42,414 nucleotides of DNA from Hyphomicrobium sp. (GCF_020852195.1 NZ_JADZBI010000142.1:1-42414); one strand, 5' to 3'. Shown: positions 1 to 9,087, counted from the first letter of the stretch. The notes: generated from the sequence alone by a model not told the origin. A program made the numbers and translations.

Positions 1-926
1 TCGGCCGGCGTCTCGATGCCGGCTCGGACCACCTGCTCCGTGAGCTTGGGGGAGCAATGCTCGATGAAACGAAATGCATAGCCCCTCAGATACGTTCCCC
101 GCCGCACGGCAACGCGGGAGACGTTGACCTCGAACAGATGATCGGCGTCGATCAGGCGCAACGCGGGGTCCCGCGCGGGATCGAACGCGCGGGACGCGAC
201 GATGCCGATGCCGAGACCCAGCTCGACATAGGCTTTGATCACATCCGCATCGAGCGCGGAGAGCACGATGTCGGGGGCGATGCCGGCCGCCTGAAACGCC
301 TTGTCGATCTTGGAGCGGCCGGTGAAGCCTTCGCCGTAGGTGATCAGCGGCCACTCGGCGAGCGCCTCGAGCGTGAGCGTCTCCTCGGTGTCGAGGGCAT
401 GTCCCTTCGGGACGACCACACCGTGATACCAGGTGTAGTAAGGGAACGCGGCGAGCTCGGGCGCGTCCTGCAGGGCCTCGGTCGCGATACCGATGTCGGC
501 CTGCCCTCCGCGCAGCATGGAGACGATCTCGCCGGGGCTCGCCTCGTGCAGCACGAGGTTGACCTTTGGGAACTCCTTCTTGAACTCGGTCACCACAGGC
601 GGGAGCGCGTAGCGCGCCTGCGTGTGCGTGGTGGCGACGACGAGCTGTCCCCTGTCCTTGTTCGAGAACTGCTCGCCGAGCTTCTTGATGTTCTGAGTAT
701 CGAGCAGAATGCGCTCGACGATGCCGATCAGCTCCTGCCCCGGCTCCGTCAAACCCAGCAGGCGCTTGCCGCGCCGCACGAAAAGCTCCACTCCGAGCTC
801 GTCCTCGAGGTCCTTGATGTGCTTGGAGACGCCGGATTGCGACGTGTGGAGCGCCCCCGCGACGTCGGTCAGGTTGAAATTGCGCTTCACCGTCTCGCGG
901 ACGATGCGCAGCTGCTGGAAATTCAT
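1..926 (-). CDS. cysB: CysB-type LysR transcriptional regulator (C-terminus cut by window edge)
   Basis: LysR-family regulator of the CysB/Cbl type, expected to sense sulfur status (O-acetylserine or sulfate) and activate sulfate assimilation genes. The reverse strand from ATG at 926 stays open to base 1, giving 308 visible residues against about 320 in the family, so only the tail is missing. Residues 1-60 form the winged HTH (MNFQQLRIVRET start, then TSQSGVSKHIKDLE recognition helix). The rest is the periplasmic-binding-like effector domain, with the CysB-like stretch RGQLVVATTHTQARYALP. It lies beside cysTWA in the same direction and is a natural candidate for reading the shared motif described under findings. 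No copy of that motif was seen in front of cysB itself. Assignment to CysB rather than Cbl rests on context. Confidence 0.9.
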   Translation of the reverse strand, partial: MNFQQLRIVRETVKRNFNLTDVAGALHTSQSGVSKHIKDLEDELGVELFVRRGKRLLGLTEPGQELIGIVERILLDTQNIKKLGEQFSNKDRGQLVVATTHTQARYALPPVVTEFKKEFPKVNLVLHEASPGEIVSMLRGGQADIGIATEALQDAPELAAFPYYTWYHGVVVPKGHALDTEETLTLEALAEWPLITYGEGFTGRSKIDKAFQAAGIAPDIVLSALDADVIKAYVELGLGIGIVASRAFDPARDPALRLIDADHLFEVNVSRVAVRRGTYLRGYAFRFIEHCSPKLTEQVVRAGIETPA

Positions 927-1196
927 CGGTGATACTCGCGATCAGGAAGGCCGGTACGCCGAGCGCGGCAGAAGAATGGAATCTCGATCGTTGCGTGCCG
1001 GACAGCGTGCAGAAACTACTCGGGAGGTGGGCGACGAACAAGGTGCCCGCGAAGCGCAGCCCGAAGGGCTATGGACAGGCGCAACAACACCGCCCGCGCG
1101 CACGTCCAACGCCCAGGCATCGCCTGATGGGCGTCTCTCGCCGGCTCTTGTGCGCAGTCGTCATCCGTACGTTCTTCCGTGATCAGCCGGAGCCGG

Positions 1197-2270
1197 CTAG
1201 TTGTCGCCGAACAGGCTCAGACGCCGGCTCCTGATGCGGACGCTCTCGCCTGTCGAAAGGCTCAGCGCGGCCAAATCGTCCGGCGTCACCTCGACCTCAA
1301 AGTAGTCCTTCTTGCCTTCCCGAGCATCCCCGTTGGCGATGAGCTCGACACGCGTCACCGCGCCGCTGGCCAGAATCCTGTTGACCTTCGCCGACACGCC
1401 TTCGCCGGTCTCCCCTTTGACGATCTCGGTATCGTGCGGACGGGCATAGGCGATGACCGAGCTGCCTTCACTGAGATCGCTGCGCCCGTGCGGGAGAAGA
1501 TCGTTGCCTATCCGCACGTAGCCGCCTTCGACGCGACCACGGAACTCGTTCACGTTGCCGATGAAGCTGTAGGCGAACGAGGTCGCGGGCTCGTTGTAGA
1601 TCTGGTGCGGCGAGCCGATCTGCTCGATGCGGCCCTTGTTCATGAGCACGATGCTGTCGGCGACCTCGAGTGCCTCCTCCTGGTCGTGGGTGACGAACAC
1701 CGAGGAGATGTGCAGCTCGTCATGAAGGCGGCGCAGCCAACGGCGCAGCTCCTTCCTGACCTTGGCGTCAAGCGCGCCGAACGGCTCGTCGAGCAGCAGG
1801 ACCTGCGGCTCCACGGCAAGCGCGCGGGCAAGCGCGATGCGCTGACGCTGACCACCCGAAAGCTGGGACGGCCGGCGGTCGGCCACCCAATCGAGCTGCA
1901 CGAGGTTCAAGAGGCGGTGAACTCGCTCGCGGATCTCCTTCTCGGGGGGCCGCTGAGGCTTCGGCTTCACGCGCAGGCCGAAGGCCACGTTCTCGAACAC
2001 CGACAGGTGGCGGAACAGCGCGTAATGCTGGAACACGAAGCCGACGTGGCGGTCGCGCACATGCTTTTCGGAGGCGTCCTCACCGGAGAGGATGATCGAC
2101 CCCTCGTCGGCGAACTCGAGGCCCGCGATGATGCGCAGAAGGGTGGTTTTGCCGCAACCCGAGGGGCCGAGCAGCGCGATCAGCTCACCGCTCGGCAGGT
2201 TCAGATTGACGTTGTCCAACGCCTTGAAGCTGCCGAACGACTTCGAGATGTTCTTGACCTCGATGCTCAT
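1197..2270 (-). CDS. cysA: Sulfate/thiosulfate ABC transporter ATP-binding protein CysA
   Basis: ATPase subunit of the inner-membrane sulfate/thiosulfate importer, 357 aa. Walker A GPSGCGKT is at residues 35-42, the ABC signature LSGGQRQR near 134, and Walker [12 protein letters not shown] shortly after. The C-terminal part is a regulatory TOBE-like domain, as usual for CysA. The start is MSIEVKN at 2270. An in-frame upstream start at 2309 would extend the protein far into cysW and is less likely. The start overlaps the cysW stop in an ATGA arrangement, which implies translational coupling. It is the last gene of the cysT-cysW-cysA operon. The binding protein is not in this operon; two candidates lie at 7671-8693 and 9705-10700. 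Confidence 0.95.
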   Translation of the reverse strand: MSIEVKNISKSFGSFKALDNVNLNLPSGELIALLGPSGCGKTTLLRIIAGLEFADEGSIILSGEDASEKHVRDRHVGFVFQHYALFRHLSVFENVAFGLRVKPKPQRPPEKEIRERVHRLLNLVQLDWVADRRPSQLSGGQRQRIALARALAVEPQVLLLDEPFGALDAKVRKELRRWLRRLHDELHISSVFVTHDQEEALEVADSIVLMNKGRIEQIGSPHQIYNEPATSFAYSFIGNVNEFRGRVEGGYVRIGNDLLPHGRSDLSEGSSVIAYARPHDTEIVKGETGEGVSAKVNRILASGAVTRVELIANGDAREGKKDYFEVEVTPDDLAALSLSTGESVRIRSRRLSLFGDN

Positions 2271-3166
2271 GAAGATGACTCCTCGGAGGTAGTCAGGCTC
2301 GCCCGCCATTCAATGTAGGTCTTGACGATAAGCGTGACGAGCGCCAGCAGCGCCAGCAGGGACGCGACGGCGAACGCAGCCGCGAACTGGTACTCATTAT
2401 AAAGGATCTCGACGTGCAGCGGCATGGTGTTGGTCTCGCCGCGGATGTGGCCGGAGACGACCGACACCGCGCCGAACTCGCCCATGGCGCGCGCGTTGCA
2501 GAGGATGACGCCATAAAGCAGCGCCCACTTAATGTTCGGCAGCGTGACGCGGCGGAACATCTGCCAGCCCCTGGCGCCGAGCGAGACCGCCGCCTCCTCC
2601 TCGTCGCGACCCTGGGCCTGCATCAGCGGAATAAGCTCGCGGGCAACGAACGGGAAGGTGACGAAGACCGTCGCCAGCACGATGCCGGGCACCGCGAAGA
2701 TGATGCGGATGTCGTTCGCCTGGAGCCATGAACCGAACCAACCGTGAGCACCGAACAACAGCACGTAGATGAGGCCGGCGACCACTGGAGAAACCGAGAA
2801 CGGCAGGTCGATGAAGGTGATCAAGAGGTTCTTGCCCGGGAAATCGAACTTGGTGATGGCCCAGGCGGCAGCGAGGCCGAAGCTCAGGTTGAGCGGCACC
2901 GAGATGCCGGCCGCGATCAAGGTCAGCTTGATGGCCGACAGCGCATCCGGCTCGGTGAGCGAGGCGAGATAGGTCTCCCAGCCCTTGCGGAATGCCTCCA
3001 CGAACACCGCGATCAGCGGCAGAATGAGGAAGAGCAGGAAGTAGGTGAGCCCGACAGCCAGCAGCGTGTACTTGACCCACGACCGGTCGCGCGTGGCGAT
3101 GTTGCTCTCGAACCGCGTGGCGGCTCCGGCGTGCGCGCCGAGGCGTACTGCAACTCCTCCGGCCAT
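2267..3166 (-). CDS. cysW: Sulfate/thiosulfate ABC transporter permease CysW
   Basis: Second permease subunit of the sulfate importer, 299 aa from [10 protein letters not shown]. It has about six membrane segments, and the cytoplasmic EAA-type loop that docks on CysA is visible as [22 protein letters not shown]. The start chosen at 3166 shares one base with the cysT stop (TGATG). An earlier in-frame ATG at 3199 would overlap cysT more and has no advantage. The downstream overlap with cysA is four bases. These tight overlaps argue for one coupled operon transcribed from the cysT promoter. Confidence 0.95.
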   Translation of the reverse strand: MAGGVAVRLGAHAGAATRFESNIATRDRSWVKYTLLAVGLTYFLLFLILPLIAVFVEAFRKGWETYLASLTEPDALSAIKLTLIAAGISVPLNLSFGLAAAWAITKFDFPGKNLLITFIDLPFSVSPVVAGLIYVLLFGAHGWFGSWLQANDIRIIFAVPGIVLATVFVTFPFVARELIPLMQAQGRDEEEAAVSLGARGWQMFRRVTLPNIKWALLYGVILCNARAMGEFGAVSVVSGHIRGETNTMPLHVEILYNEYQFAAAFAVASLLALLALVTLIVKTYIEWRASLTTSEESSS

Positions 3167-4002
3167 CAGCCTTCCCTCCCTGCGCGACGCGTCGTCCACG
3201 CCTGCAAGCCGTTGATGATCAAGAGCAGGGCGAATGAGACGAGCAGCATGACGGCCGCGACGGCGGCGGCACCCTCATAGTCGTACTGCTCGAGCTTGGT
3301 GATGATCATCAGCGGCGTGATCTCGGAGACGAACGGAATGTTTCCGGCGATAAAGATCACTGAGCCGTACTCGCCCACGGCACGGGCGAAAGCCAGCGCG
3401 AAGCCTGTGAGAAGAGCCGGCAGAAGCGTCGGAAAGACCACGCGGCGGAACGTCTGCAGGCGCGTGGCGCCGAGGCTTGCCGCCGCCTCCTCGAACTCGA
3501 CATCGAGGTCCTCGATGATCGGCTGCACCGTGCGCACAATGAACGGCAGGCCGATGAAGACGAGCGCGATCAGAATGCCGATGGGCGTGAACGCGATCTG
3601 GATACCAAACGGCTCGAAGAACTGCCCGACCCATCCGTTCTTGGCGTAGATGGCGGTCAGCGAGATGCCGGCCACTGCCGTCGGCAGCGCGAACGGCAGG
3701 TCGACCAGCGCGTCGACGATCTTCTTGCCCGGGAAGGTGTAGCGCACGAGGACCCAGGCCAGAATGAGCCCGAACACGACATTGATCGCAGCCGCAAGCA
3801 GCGAGGCGCCGAAGCTCAACTGGTAGGACGCGACGACGCGGGGCGCGGTGGCTGCATCGATAAACCTGTCCCATCCCATGCCGGCCGACAAAAAGAAGAC
3901 GGACGAGAGCGGGATGAGGACGATCAGCGACAAATAGATGAGCGTATAGCCTAGGGACAGGCCGAACCCCGGCAGAACTCTGCGCGTACTAGCGTGTGCC
4001 AT
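3166..4002 (-). CDS. cysT: Sulfate/thiosulfate ABC transporter permease CysT (CysU)
   Basis: First permease subunit of the sulfate/thiosulfate importer, 278 aa, which is the usual length. It has about six hydrophobic segments. The ABC-docking loop reads EFEEAAASLGATRLQTFRRVVFP, and it is followed by the typical ARAVGEYGSVIFIAGN segment. It is the first gene of the cysTWA operon. A copy of the shared 26-bp motif lies 163 bp upstream at 4166-4191, in the orientation found upstream of the other sulfur genes here. Confidence 0.95.
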   Translation of the reverse strand: MAHASTRRVLPGFGLSLGYTLIYLSLIVLIPLSSVFFLSAGMGWDRFIDAATAPRVVASYQLSFGASLLAAAINVVFGLILAWVLVRYTFPGKKIVDALVDLPFALPTAVAGISLTAIYAKNGWVGQFFEPFGIQIAFTPIGILIALVFIGLPFIVRTVQPIIEDLDVEFEEAAASLGATRLQTFRRVVFPTLLPALLTGFALAFARAVGEYGSVIFIAGNIPFVSEITPLMIITKLEQYDYEGAAAVAAVMLLVSFALLLIINGLQAWTTRRAGREG

Positions 4003-4165
4003 TGGCCTCGGTCCCGTTCAATGCGTAATCGTCAGAGCGACTATCACAGAGACAGAACACAGGAGTGCCGTCCAGGAGATCAGCTTTTCAAGATAATGTT
4101 TCGATAACAACGTAGCGCCCCCTTGAACTCGACACGAGTACCCTATGATCGGGTTCCGAGATGCC

Positions 4166-4191
4166 GAACGAAGAAGAAATTAGATACTTAT
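4166..4191 (-). promoter_or_regulatory. Shared sulfur-regulon motif upstream of cysTWA
   Basis: In the gene direction it reads ATAAG, seven bases, then TTTCTTCTTCGTTC. It matches the copies upstream of the XRE regulator, both sulfate-binding protein units, cysE, the FadL-like gene and cysK, with the same half-site spacing. It is probably an activator site, perhaps for CysB. The binding protein is inferred from context only. Confidence 0.6.
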
Positions 4192-4217
4192 TCGATTTGT
4201 TGGATTAGACGCCCTGC

Positions 4218-4874
4218 TCAGGCGGTTGGTGCAGTCACGACGAGATAGGCAGTCGCCTGAGATGATGCCGTGTTTTCAACGGTATAGGCGTTCGACGCCT
4301 CGAATACGATGGCATCGCCCACGTCCAGCGTGATCGGCTCCTCGGCACCGACGGCGACGGCAAGCCGCCCCTGCGTGACCACGAGGTTGTGGCGCGTGCC
4401 GATGTCGGCGGCCGGAAACTCCTCGCGGTGGCCGGCGGCAAACGTGAGCTCGAAGAAGCCGGTGTTGCGCGGGCGGTTACCGGGCGACAGGCTGCGGCTC
4501 GAATAGCGGCCCTCGCACGCGACAAGAACGCTCGCCCGGTCGCGATGGAGCACGACGACGCTCGGCTCGCGCTCCGTGGCGACGAGGGTCGCCACCGGCA
4601 CGCCGAGCGCGTCCGCCACCCGCCATAGCAGGCTTACGGTCGGCACGCTCTTGGCGGTCTCGATCTGGCCCAGCATGGCGCGGCTCACGCCCGACAGCTC
4701 CGCCAACCGCTCTAGCGAGAAGCCCTGGGCCTTGCGCAGGCGGCGCAGGTTGGTGCCAACAATGGCGGGCACGTCGCGCACGGTTCCTTCGGAGGCACGG
4801 TGGTCGCTCCCGTCCTCCCTGGCGTCGGGTTCTGCTCTGGACATGGAAATCGGGATTGCTGCAATCGTTTTCAT
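4218..4874 (-). CDS. XRE-family HTH regulator with C-terminal cupin domain
   Basis: Transcriptional regulator of 218 aa. An N-terminal tail of about 35 residues is followed by a Cro/C1-type HTH (NLRRLRKAQGFSLERLAELSGVSRAMLGQIE, with QIETAKSVPTVSLLWRVADAL after it). The C-terminal half is a cupin-like ligand-binding barrel. This HTH-cupin design often senses small metabolites. The gene sits between cysTWA and the porin, and it has a strong copy of the shared sulfur motif only 33 bp upstream, so it is probably a member of the sulfur regulon and may adjust it. The ligand is unknown. The start at 4874 is uncertain; MSRAEPD at 4844 is an alternative. No strong ribosome-binding site was seen for either. 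Confidence 0.85.
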   Translation of the reverse strand: MKTIAAIPISMSRAEPDAREDGSDHRASEGTVRDVPAIVGTNLRRLRKAQGFSLERLAELSGVSRAMLGQIETAKSVPTVSLLWRVADALGVPVATLVATEREPSVVVLHRDRASVLVACEGRYSSRSLSPGNRPRNTGFFELTFAAGHREEFPAADIGTRHNLVVTQGRLAVAVGAEEPITLDVGDAIVFEASNAYTVENTASSQATAYLVVTAPTA

Positions 4875-4907
4875 GGCCGCTAATGTAGCGGCGCCGTAGT
4901 CGCAGCC

Positions 4908-4933
4908 GAACCAAGAAGAAATGATGTTCTTAT
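4908..4933 (-). promoter_or_regulatory. Shared sulfur-regulon motif upstream of XRE-cupin regulator
   Basis: Gene-direction sequence is ATAAG, AACATCA, TTTCTTCTTGGTTC, one of the best matches to the consensus. Its inner end is 33 bp from the regulator start codon, the closest of all copies. Confidence 0.6.
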
Positions 4934-4989
4934 GAAGCTGATCGCATTGGCCCGGAATCCCGGGGCTTCCCGGCCTGGCACATAGACGA

Positions 4990-5015
4990 AAGGGCCGCCC
5001 TCGCGAGCGGCCCTT
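4990..5015 (-). terminator. Rho-independent terminator after the porin gene
   Basis: Perfect 9-bp stem AAGGGCCGC/GCGGCCCTT with an 8-nt loop. In the porin direction it is followed by TTTCGTC. It lies about 30 bp past the porin stop codon. Confidence 0.75.
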
Positions 5016-5045
5016 CCATGACGATCCCCGGAAGAAGCGTCAGGA

Positions 5046-6503
5046 TCAGAACTTGATGATGGCGCCGGTCATGACCAGGTCGACATCCTCAAGCGGAGAA
5101 TCGGCGATCGCGCCGCTGGCCTTTCCGCCGACGATCTCGCGCAGCGTGAGCTCCGGCTCGACGTGGCGGTACGAGAGGTAGACGACGAGCGCAGCAGCAT
5201 CGAAGCCCTGAGCGATACCTGCGCCAAACACCTCGACGCCCGTGCCCCAGATCGCACCCGCGTTGCCGTTGCGGAAGACGTCCAGCGCGGTGTTCGCGTC
5301 GACGGTCCGACGCTGCGTCGCTCCGCCTTCGTAGTCGTAGTACTCGCCGTAAATCGTGGTCTTTCCGAAGCTGTTGAACTTCTTCTCGATACCGGCCTGG
5401 ACGGCCCAGAAGGTCTGCTGATCGTCCACGCCGGCCACGCCGGAGAAGCGGTTCTGCTGCTTCAGGAGATCGTCGTTCTTCACGCCCGCGCCGGCATTGA
5501 CGAACAACCCGGTCGCCTCATGAATCACGCTGATCGAGCCACCGAACTGGTCGCACTTCTGGCTGGGGCTGGGCGAACCGTCAACGCGGCCGGCGCAAAC
5601 GGTCTTGGTGTCGAGGTAGTGGCCGTCGGACTGCTCGCCGTAGCCGATGCCGGCCGCGATCTTGAAGCCCCCAAACTCGCCTGCCCAGCGCAGGGCGATA
5701 TCCCAGAAGTCGTCCTCACCCCACGATGCCGAGGCCGTAAAGCCTGCAAATTCCGGGGTATCGTACTTGATCAGATTGTAGCGGCGCTCGCCCTCGCCCG
5801 GCTGGTCGCCGCCGTCGCCGATCAGGCGGCGCAGCGTGAGGCCGGAGTCGCCGGGCGCGCTCGACGGGTGGCCCACGGGCGTGATCGTGTTTGGAGCGAG
5901 CTGACCGTTGATCGCCGAGCGGAGGAAGAGACCGAAGCCGGTATCCTCGACGTCGGAGTACTTGGCGAAGTCCTTGGTCTGGGTGTTGTTGATCTCGGTG
6001 ATCTGGTCTGTCGAGCTTGCCTGCTGGCCGAGAGAGACCGTGCCGAGCTTCTTGTTCTTCAGGTACCAGTAGCTATCGCGAAGATCGAGGCCGACATCCT
6101 GCGGATTGGAGTCGCCCTCGTCGTTGAACTGGTTCGAGCGCTTGGAGTTGGCAGAGCGGATGCCGATCTCGATACGGTAGCCCGCCTCCCAGTCGGCATC
6201 GATCTTGGCCTTGCCGCGGAAGCCGAAGCGCGTGCGCGCATTGTCGTTGGTGACCTGGTAGACGTTGCTCTCGTGGCCGTCGTCCCAGAACAGCAGCGCC
6301 TCGTTCACCTGACCGTAGACCTCAAGCGAAACCTTGCGGTTTCCCTTGCGGGCCGTGGTCGCTTCAAGCTCGGCGATACGCTCCTCGAGGTCGGCGCAGC
6401 AGTTGCCGCCGAGATCCGCCGCGAATGACGGCGTTGCCCCAATAGAAATGATCAGCGCGGCCGCGAGCGCAGCCGTGCGCGTTCCCAGAAATTCCCCAAC
6501 CAT
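5046..6503 (-). CDS. Alphaproteobacterial-type outer membrane porin
   Basis: Outer-membrane beta-barrel porin, 485 aa. It has an N-terminal signal peptide ending near ATPSFAAD, a short predicted coiled segment with paired cysteines (NCCADLEERIAELEA), then alternating amphipathic strands. It ends in an aromatic residue (GAIIKF), the usual barrel-assembly signal. Glycine/aspartate-rich loops and the KVSLEVYGQVNEALLFWDDG opening strand match the porin families common in Rhizobiales. The ATG at 6503 is chosen because GGGGAAGG lies just upstream; the in-frame start at 6518 is a TTG. It lies within the sulfur island, so it may admit anions such as sulfate, but no shared motif was seen upstream and substrate specificity cannot be read from the sequence. 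Confidence 0.85.
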   Translation of the reverse strand: MVGEFLGTRTAALAAALIISIGATPSFAADLGGNCCADLEERIAELEATTARKGNRKVSLEVYGQVNEALLFWDDGHESNVYQVTNDNARTRFGFRGKAKIDADWEAGYRIEIGIRSANSKRSNQFNDEGDSNPQDVGLDLRDSYWYLKNKKLGTVSLGQQASSTDQITEINNTQTKDFAKYSDVEDTGFGLFLRSAINGQLAPNTITPVGHPSSAPGDSGLTLRRLIGDGGDQPGEGERRYNLIKYDTPEFAGFTASASWGEDDFWDIALRWAGEFGGFKIAAGIGYGEQSDGHYLDTKTVCAGRVDGSPSPSQKCDQFGGSISVIHEATGLFVNAGAGVKNDDLLKQQNRFSGVAGVDDQQTFWAVQAGIEKKFNSFGKTTIYGEYYDYEGGATQRRTVDANTALDVFRNGNAGAIWGTGVEVFGAGIAQGFDAAALVVYLSYRHVEPELTLREIVGGKASGAIADSPLEDVDLVMTGAIIKF

Positions 6504-6639
6504 CCCAACCTTCCCCAACCTTGTCTGTTATGTTAGATGCCACTCCGTGATATTGGTATTCTGTATACCTGATCCCATTCAGTCTCTCAAAGCGCCCCAA
6601 GGGTCTCAAGGCTTCTCACCGCAAGACTTCATGATTCCG

Positions 6640-7314
6640 TCATGTTGTGACCGGAACGCCACGCCTTTTGGCCACAAAGACACGCTTTTCATCTGCAATC
6701 GTATGCGAATGCCTTGACGCGGCCGCCTGCTCCACAGCGCGGCGCACGCCCGCCCGAATCACATCCTGCCCCTCAGTATGAGGCCATTCGTTAACGAACT
6801 CCCGCCCCTCTCGGAGTTGCCGCAGCAGCGCGAGGCCGAAGGGCCAGGGGCCGAAACCCGCGTCCGCGTTGATGTGGCCCGCGTTGCCGAGATCGACGAG
6901 GTTGGCCCCCCAGCGAATGGCGAGCGCCAATGCGCGATCGATGCTGAGCCAGGGATCGTTCGCCGAGGCGACGATCGTCGCCGGAAAACCGAGGGGGCCA
7001 GTCGGCAGCGCGTCCACAACGCCGAATTTCTCAGGATCGGCAGGGGCGACCAGCAAGGCGCCGGCAATGCGCTCGCGGTAATCCTCGGCGGCCTGCACGG
7101 CGGCGAGGACGCCGAAGCTGTGGGCCGCGATCAGGATGGGGCCAGAGCGGCGCGAGATCTCGCGGCGCACGCGGCTCGACCATTCGGGCAGATTGGCGCG
7201 CTTCCAGTCGCCTTGGATGACGCGGATGGCGTCGGGAATTTGCGATTCAAACCAGGTCTGCCAGTGGGCGGCGCCACTCGAATTCAATCCTGGGACGATG
7301 AGCGTGGTGGTCAT
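6640..7314 (-). CDS. RBBP9/YdeN-family alpha/beta hydrolase
   Basis: Small serine hydrolase of 224 aa. The N-terminus TTLIVPGLNSSGAAHWQTW is diagnostic of the RBBP9/YdeN family. The nucleophile elbow is AHSFG with Ser near residue 66, the acidic residue is in SANDPW, and the catalytic His is in NAGHIN. The start at MTTTLIVPG (7314) fits the family; an in-frame extension to 7374 adds 20 unlikely residues. The substrate is unknown for bacterial members. It follows the sulfate-binding gene and a small reading frame in the same direction and could share their transcript, although the hairpin at 7611-7656 lies between. Confidence 0.85.
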   Translation of the reverse strand: MTTTLIVPGLNSSGAAHWQTWFESQIPDAIRVIQGDWKRANLPEWSSRVRREISRRSGPILIAAHSFGVLAAVQAAEDYRERIAGALLVAPADPEKFGVVDALPTGPLGFPATIVASANDPWLSIDRALALAIRWGANLVDLGNAGHINADAGFGPWPFGLALLRQLREGREFVNEWPHTEGQDVIRAGVRRAVEQAAASRHSHTIADEKRVFVAKRRGVPVTT

Positions 7315-7377
7315 GGGGTGATCCTTCAAAGCGATGGCTGTTGTCGACCTCGGGCGCGGCTCAAGAGAGAGCACGCA

Positions 7378-7527
7378 TCAACAGAGCGTCGGCATTGGCT
7401 TTGTAGGACGTTGGGGCTTTGTAGGACGTTGGAGGCGGCGGCGCGCGAGGGCGCTTGCGACCGAACGGCAGAGACCCATGGCCAGCATCGCAGCGGCTGC
7501 ACTCGTCAGAAGCATTGCGTTGGCCAT
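7378..7527 (-). CDS. Possible 49-residue small protein with a duplicated QRPTKP hexapeptide
   Basis: Short reading frame between the sulfate-binding gene and the RBBP9-like hydrolase. A good ribosome-binding site (GGAGA) lies 8 nt before the ATG. The product starts with a hydrophobic alanine/leucine/methionine-rich segment, then an arginine stretch, then QRPTKP twice. The duplication is a perfect 18-bp tandem repeat in the DNA, so it keeps frame. No homolog is recognised. Coding is suggested by the start signal and frame-preserving repeat but is not proven. Confidence 0.35.
   Translation of the reverse strand: MANAMLLTSAAAAMLAMGLCRSVASALARRRLQRPTKPQRPTKPMPTLC
7397..7432. repeat. Perfect tandem 18-bp duplication
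   Basis: GGCTTTGTAGGACGTTGG occurs twice in direct succession (7397-7414 and 7415-7432). Each unit is six codons, giving the duplicated QRPTKP in the small reverse-strand reading frame. Confidence 0.9.
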
Positions 7528-7610
7528 GGGTGCATTCTCCGAGGAGGATCGCTCGCAAGCGAGACAGGTGTGTAGCGTCTCGTCCCACTTGCGAGAAACG
7601 TGGCGGATCT

Positions 7611-7656
7611 CGCCGCTTCCGCGTCCCCCAGGAGTCAGGGACGTCCGGAAGCGGCG
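7611..7656 (-). terminator. Long hairpin after the first sulfate-binding protein gene
   Basis: Arms CGCCGCTTCCG (7611-7621) and CGGAAGCGGCG (7646-7656) pair perfectly, and the inner CGTCCC/GGGACG extends the stem. It begins about 15 bp beyond the stop codon. There is no clear U-run, so it could be a weak terminator or an mRNA-stabilising 3' structure. Confidence 0.55.
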
Positions 7657-7670
7657 AAACCGCGCGAGAC

Positions 7671-8693
7671 TCAGCTCTTCTTGTCGTAGATCTGGTCGAA
7701 GATGCCGCCGTCGCTGAAGTGGACTTCGGTGGCCTTGTCCCAGCCGCCGAACACGTCATCGATGGTGAACAGGTCGATCGGCAGGAGCTGATCCTTGTAC
7801 TTGTCGGCGAACGTCTTGTTGCGCGGACGGTAGAAGTGCTTGCCGGCAATATCCTGACCCTCGTCGCTGTAGAGGTAGTTCAGGTAGGCTTCGGCAATCT
7901 TGCGCGTGCCCTTCTTGTCGACGACCTTGTCGACTACGGTGACCGACGGCTCTGCGAGAATGGAGACCGACGGCAGGACGATGTCGTACTTGTCCGGGCC
8001 GAGCTCCTTGGTCGCCAGGTGAGCCTCGTTCTCCCAGGAGATGAACACGTCGCCAATGCCGCGCTCGGTGAAGGTGGTGAGCGAGCCGCGAGCGCCCGAA
8101 TCAAGAACCTTGGTGTTCTTGTAGATCTTGGTCACGAGATCGCGCGCGGTCTCGTCGCTGCCGCCGGGCTGCTTCAGGGCGTAGCCCCAGGCCGCGAGGT
8201 AGTTCCAGCGCGCGCCGCCCGACGTCTTCGGGTTCGGCGTCACGACCTCGACGCCTTCCCGGCCGAGATCGTTCCAATCCTTGATCCCCTTGGGGTTGCC
8301 CTTGCGGACGAGGAAGACGATGGTCGAGGTGTAAGGTGCCGAGTTGTCCGGCAGACGCTTCTGCCAATCGGTCGGGATGAGATCGCTCTTCTTGTACAAC
8401 TGGTCGATGTCGCCGCCGAGGGCGAGCGTCACGACGTCAGCTTCGAGGCCGTCGATGACCGCGCGGGCCTGCTTGCCCGAGCCGCCGTGCGACTGCTTGA
8501 TGGTTAGATCCTCGCCGCCCTGGGCCTTCCAGTGCTTGATGAACGCCGCATTGAACTCCTGATAGAGCTCGCGGGTCGGATCGTAGGAGACGTTGAGAAG
8601 CTCCGCGGCATAACCCGCCGCAGAGAGGCCGGCAAAGCCGGCGGATAGGCCGAGCGCGATAGCGGTTCGGCGCGTGAAATGGGCAAACGACAT
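7671..8693 (-). CDS. Sulfate ABC transporter periplasmic substrate-binding protein (copy 1)
   Basis: Periplasmic sulfate/thiosulfate-binding protein of the Sbp/CysP family, 340 aa, delivering substrate to CysTWA. The N-terminus carries a signal peptide with a Tat-like [10 protein letters not shown] stretch and an AYAAE-type cleavage region. Family hallmarks are [17 protein letters not shown], the anion-binding [42 protein letters not shown] and the terminal [17 protein letters not shown] upstream of the ATG at 8693 supports the start. It shares the fold with the product of 9705-10700 but is clearly diverged from it. A shared motif copy lies 65 bp upstream. It is not in the cysTWA operon, so the transporter may use two binding proteins. 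Confidence 0.95.
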   Translation of the reverse strand: MSFAHFTRRTAIALGLSAGFAGLSAAGYAAELLNVSYDPTRELYQEFNAAFIKHWKAQGGEDLTIKQSHGGSGKQARAVIDGLEADVVTLALGGDIDQLYKKSDLIPTDWQKRLPDNSAPYTSTIVFLVRKGNPKGIKDWNDLGREGVEVVTPNPKTSGGARWNYLAAWGYALKQPGGSDETARDLVTKIYKNTKVLDSGARGSLTTFTERGIGDVFISWENEAHLATKELGPDKYDIVLPSVSILAEPSVTVVDKVVDKKGTRKIAEAYLNYLYSDEGQDIAGKHFYRPRNKTFADKYKDQLLPIDLFTIDDVFGGWDKATEVHFSDGGIFDQIYDKKS

Positions 8694-8758
8694 GTGTGAA
8701 GTTCCTCTTCAGTAGGCTTAACTGAGCCCCGGACCCTAGGCGCGGCACCTCAGACGGC

Positions 8759-8784
8759 GAACCAAGAAGAATTGAAGAGCTTAT
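8759..8784 (-). promoter_or_regulatory. Shared sulfur-regulon motif upstream of sulfate-binding protein 1
   Basis: Gene-direction sequence is ATAAG, CTCTTCA, ATTCTTCTTGGTTC, 65 bp before the start codon, with the same 7-nt spacing as the cysT, XRE and cysK copies. Confidence 0.6.
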
Positions 8785-9087
8785 GAACATTCCTGTCGAA
8801 GATATTGGTTTGTCCGAAACGCAGGATGGGGTTCCTGCGCGGCGCTGAATCTTCGCAGGGCTGTTCCGCAAAAAGGCGGGCGGGATAGAAAAAACGCTCC
8901 CCGATCAACTGTCAGGGCCTGGCCGGGCTCCGCAGTCCTATGCCATTCGGCTGCAATGCTTCTCATTTCTTGTTGTTTGACCCGTAACGCCGATCGAGGC
9001 TTGATGATGGTGCGAGTCCATCCTGTGCTCGCCGCGGTGATTTCGAGGTTCACTTGCGCCGCGTCATCAAACGCTAAGGAGCACCGC
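8785..9087. other. Divergent intergenic region between the two sulfate-binding units
   Basis: No convincing gene here. It should hold the promoter for the leftward sulfate-binding gene and the rightward leader peptide unit. A weaker seventh copy of the shared motif lies at 8954-8979. A TTGACC at 8977-8982 overlaps it but lacks a good -10 partner. Confidence 0.5.
8954..8979 (+). promoter_or_regulatory. Weaker copy of the shared sulfur-regulon motif upstream of the Cys leader
   Basis: The distal box TTTCTTGTTGTTTG matches TTTCTTCTTSGTTC at 11 of 14 positions. It reads in the direction of the downstream genes, but the proximal ATAAG half-site is poor (CAATG). It lies 108 bp before the leader peptide start. 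Confidence 0.35.

Noticed and set aside
57..932. 291-codon forward frame at the left edge
   Set aside because: Opposite strand of the CysB-like regulator, which reads cleanly with HTH motifs on the reverse strand.
5163..6428. 421-codon forward frame opposite the porin
   Set aside because: Shadow of the porin; the product is repetitive in Val/Ala/Arg without motif, while the reverse strand has a signal peptide and barrel end.
6519..6600. Possible copy of the shared motif upstream of the porin
   Set aside because: GGTATTCTGTATACC is a palindrome there, but neither half-site of the sulfur motif is present.
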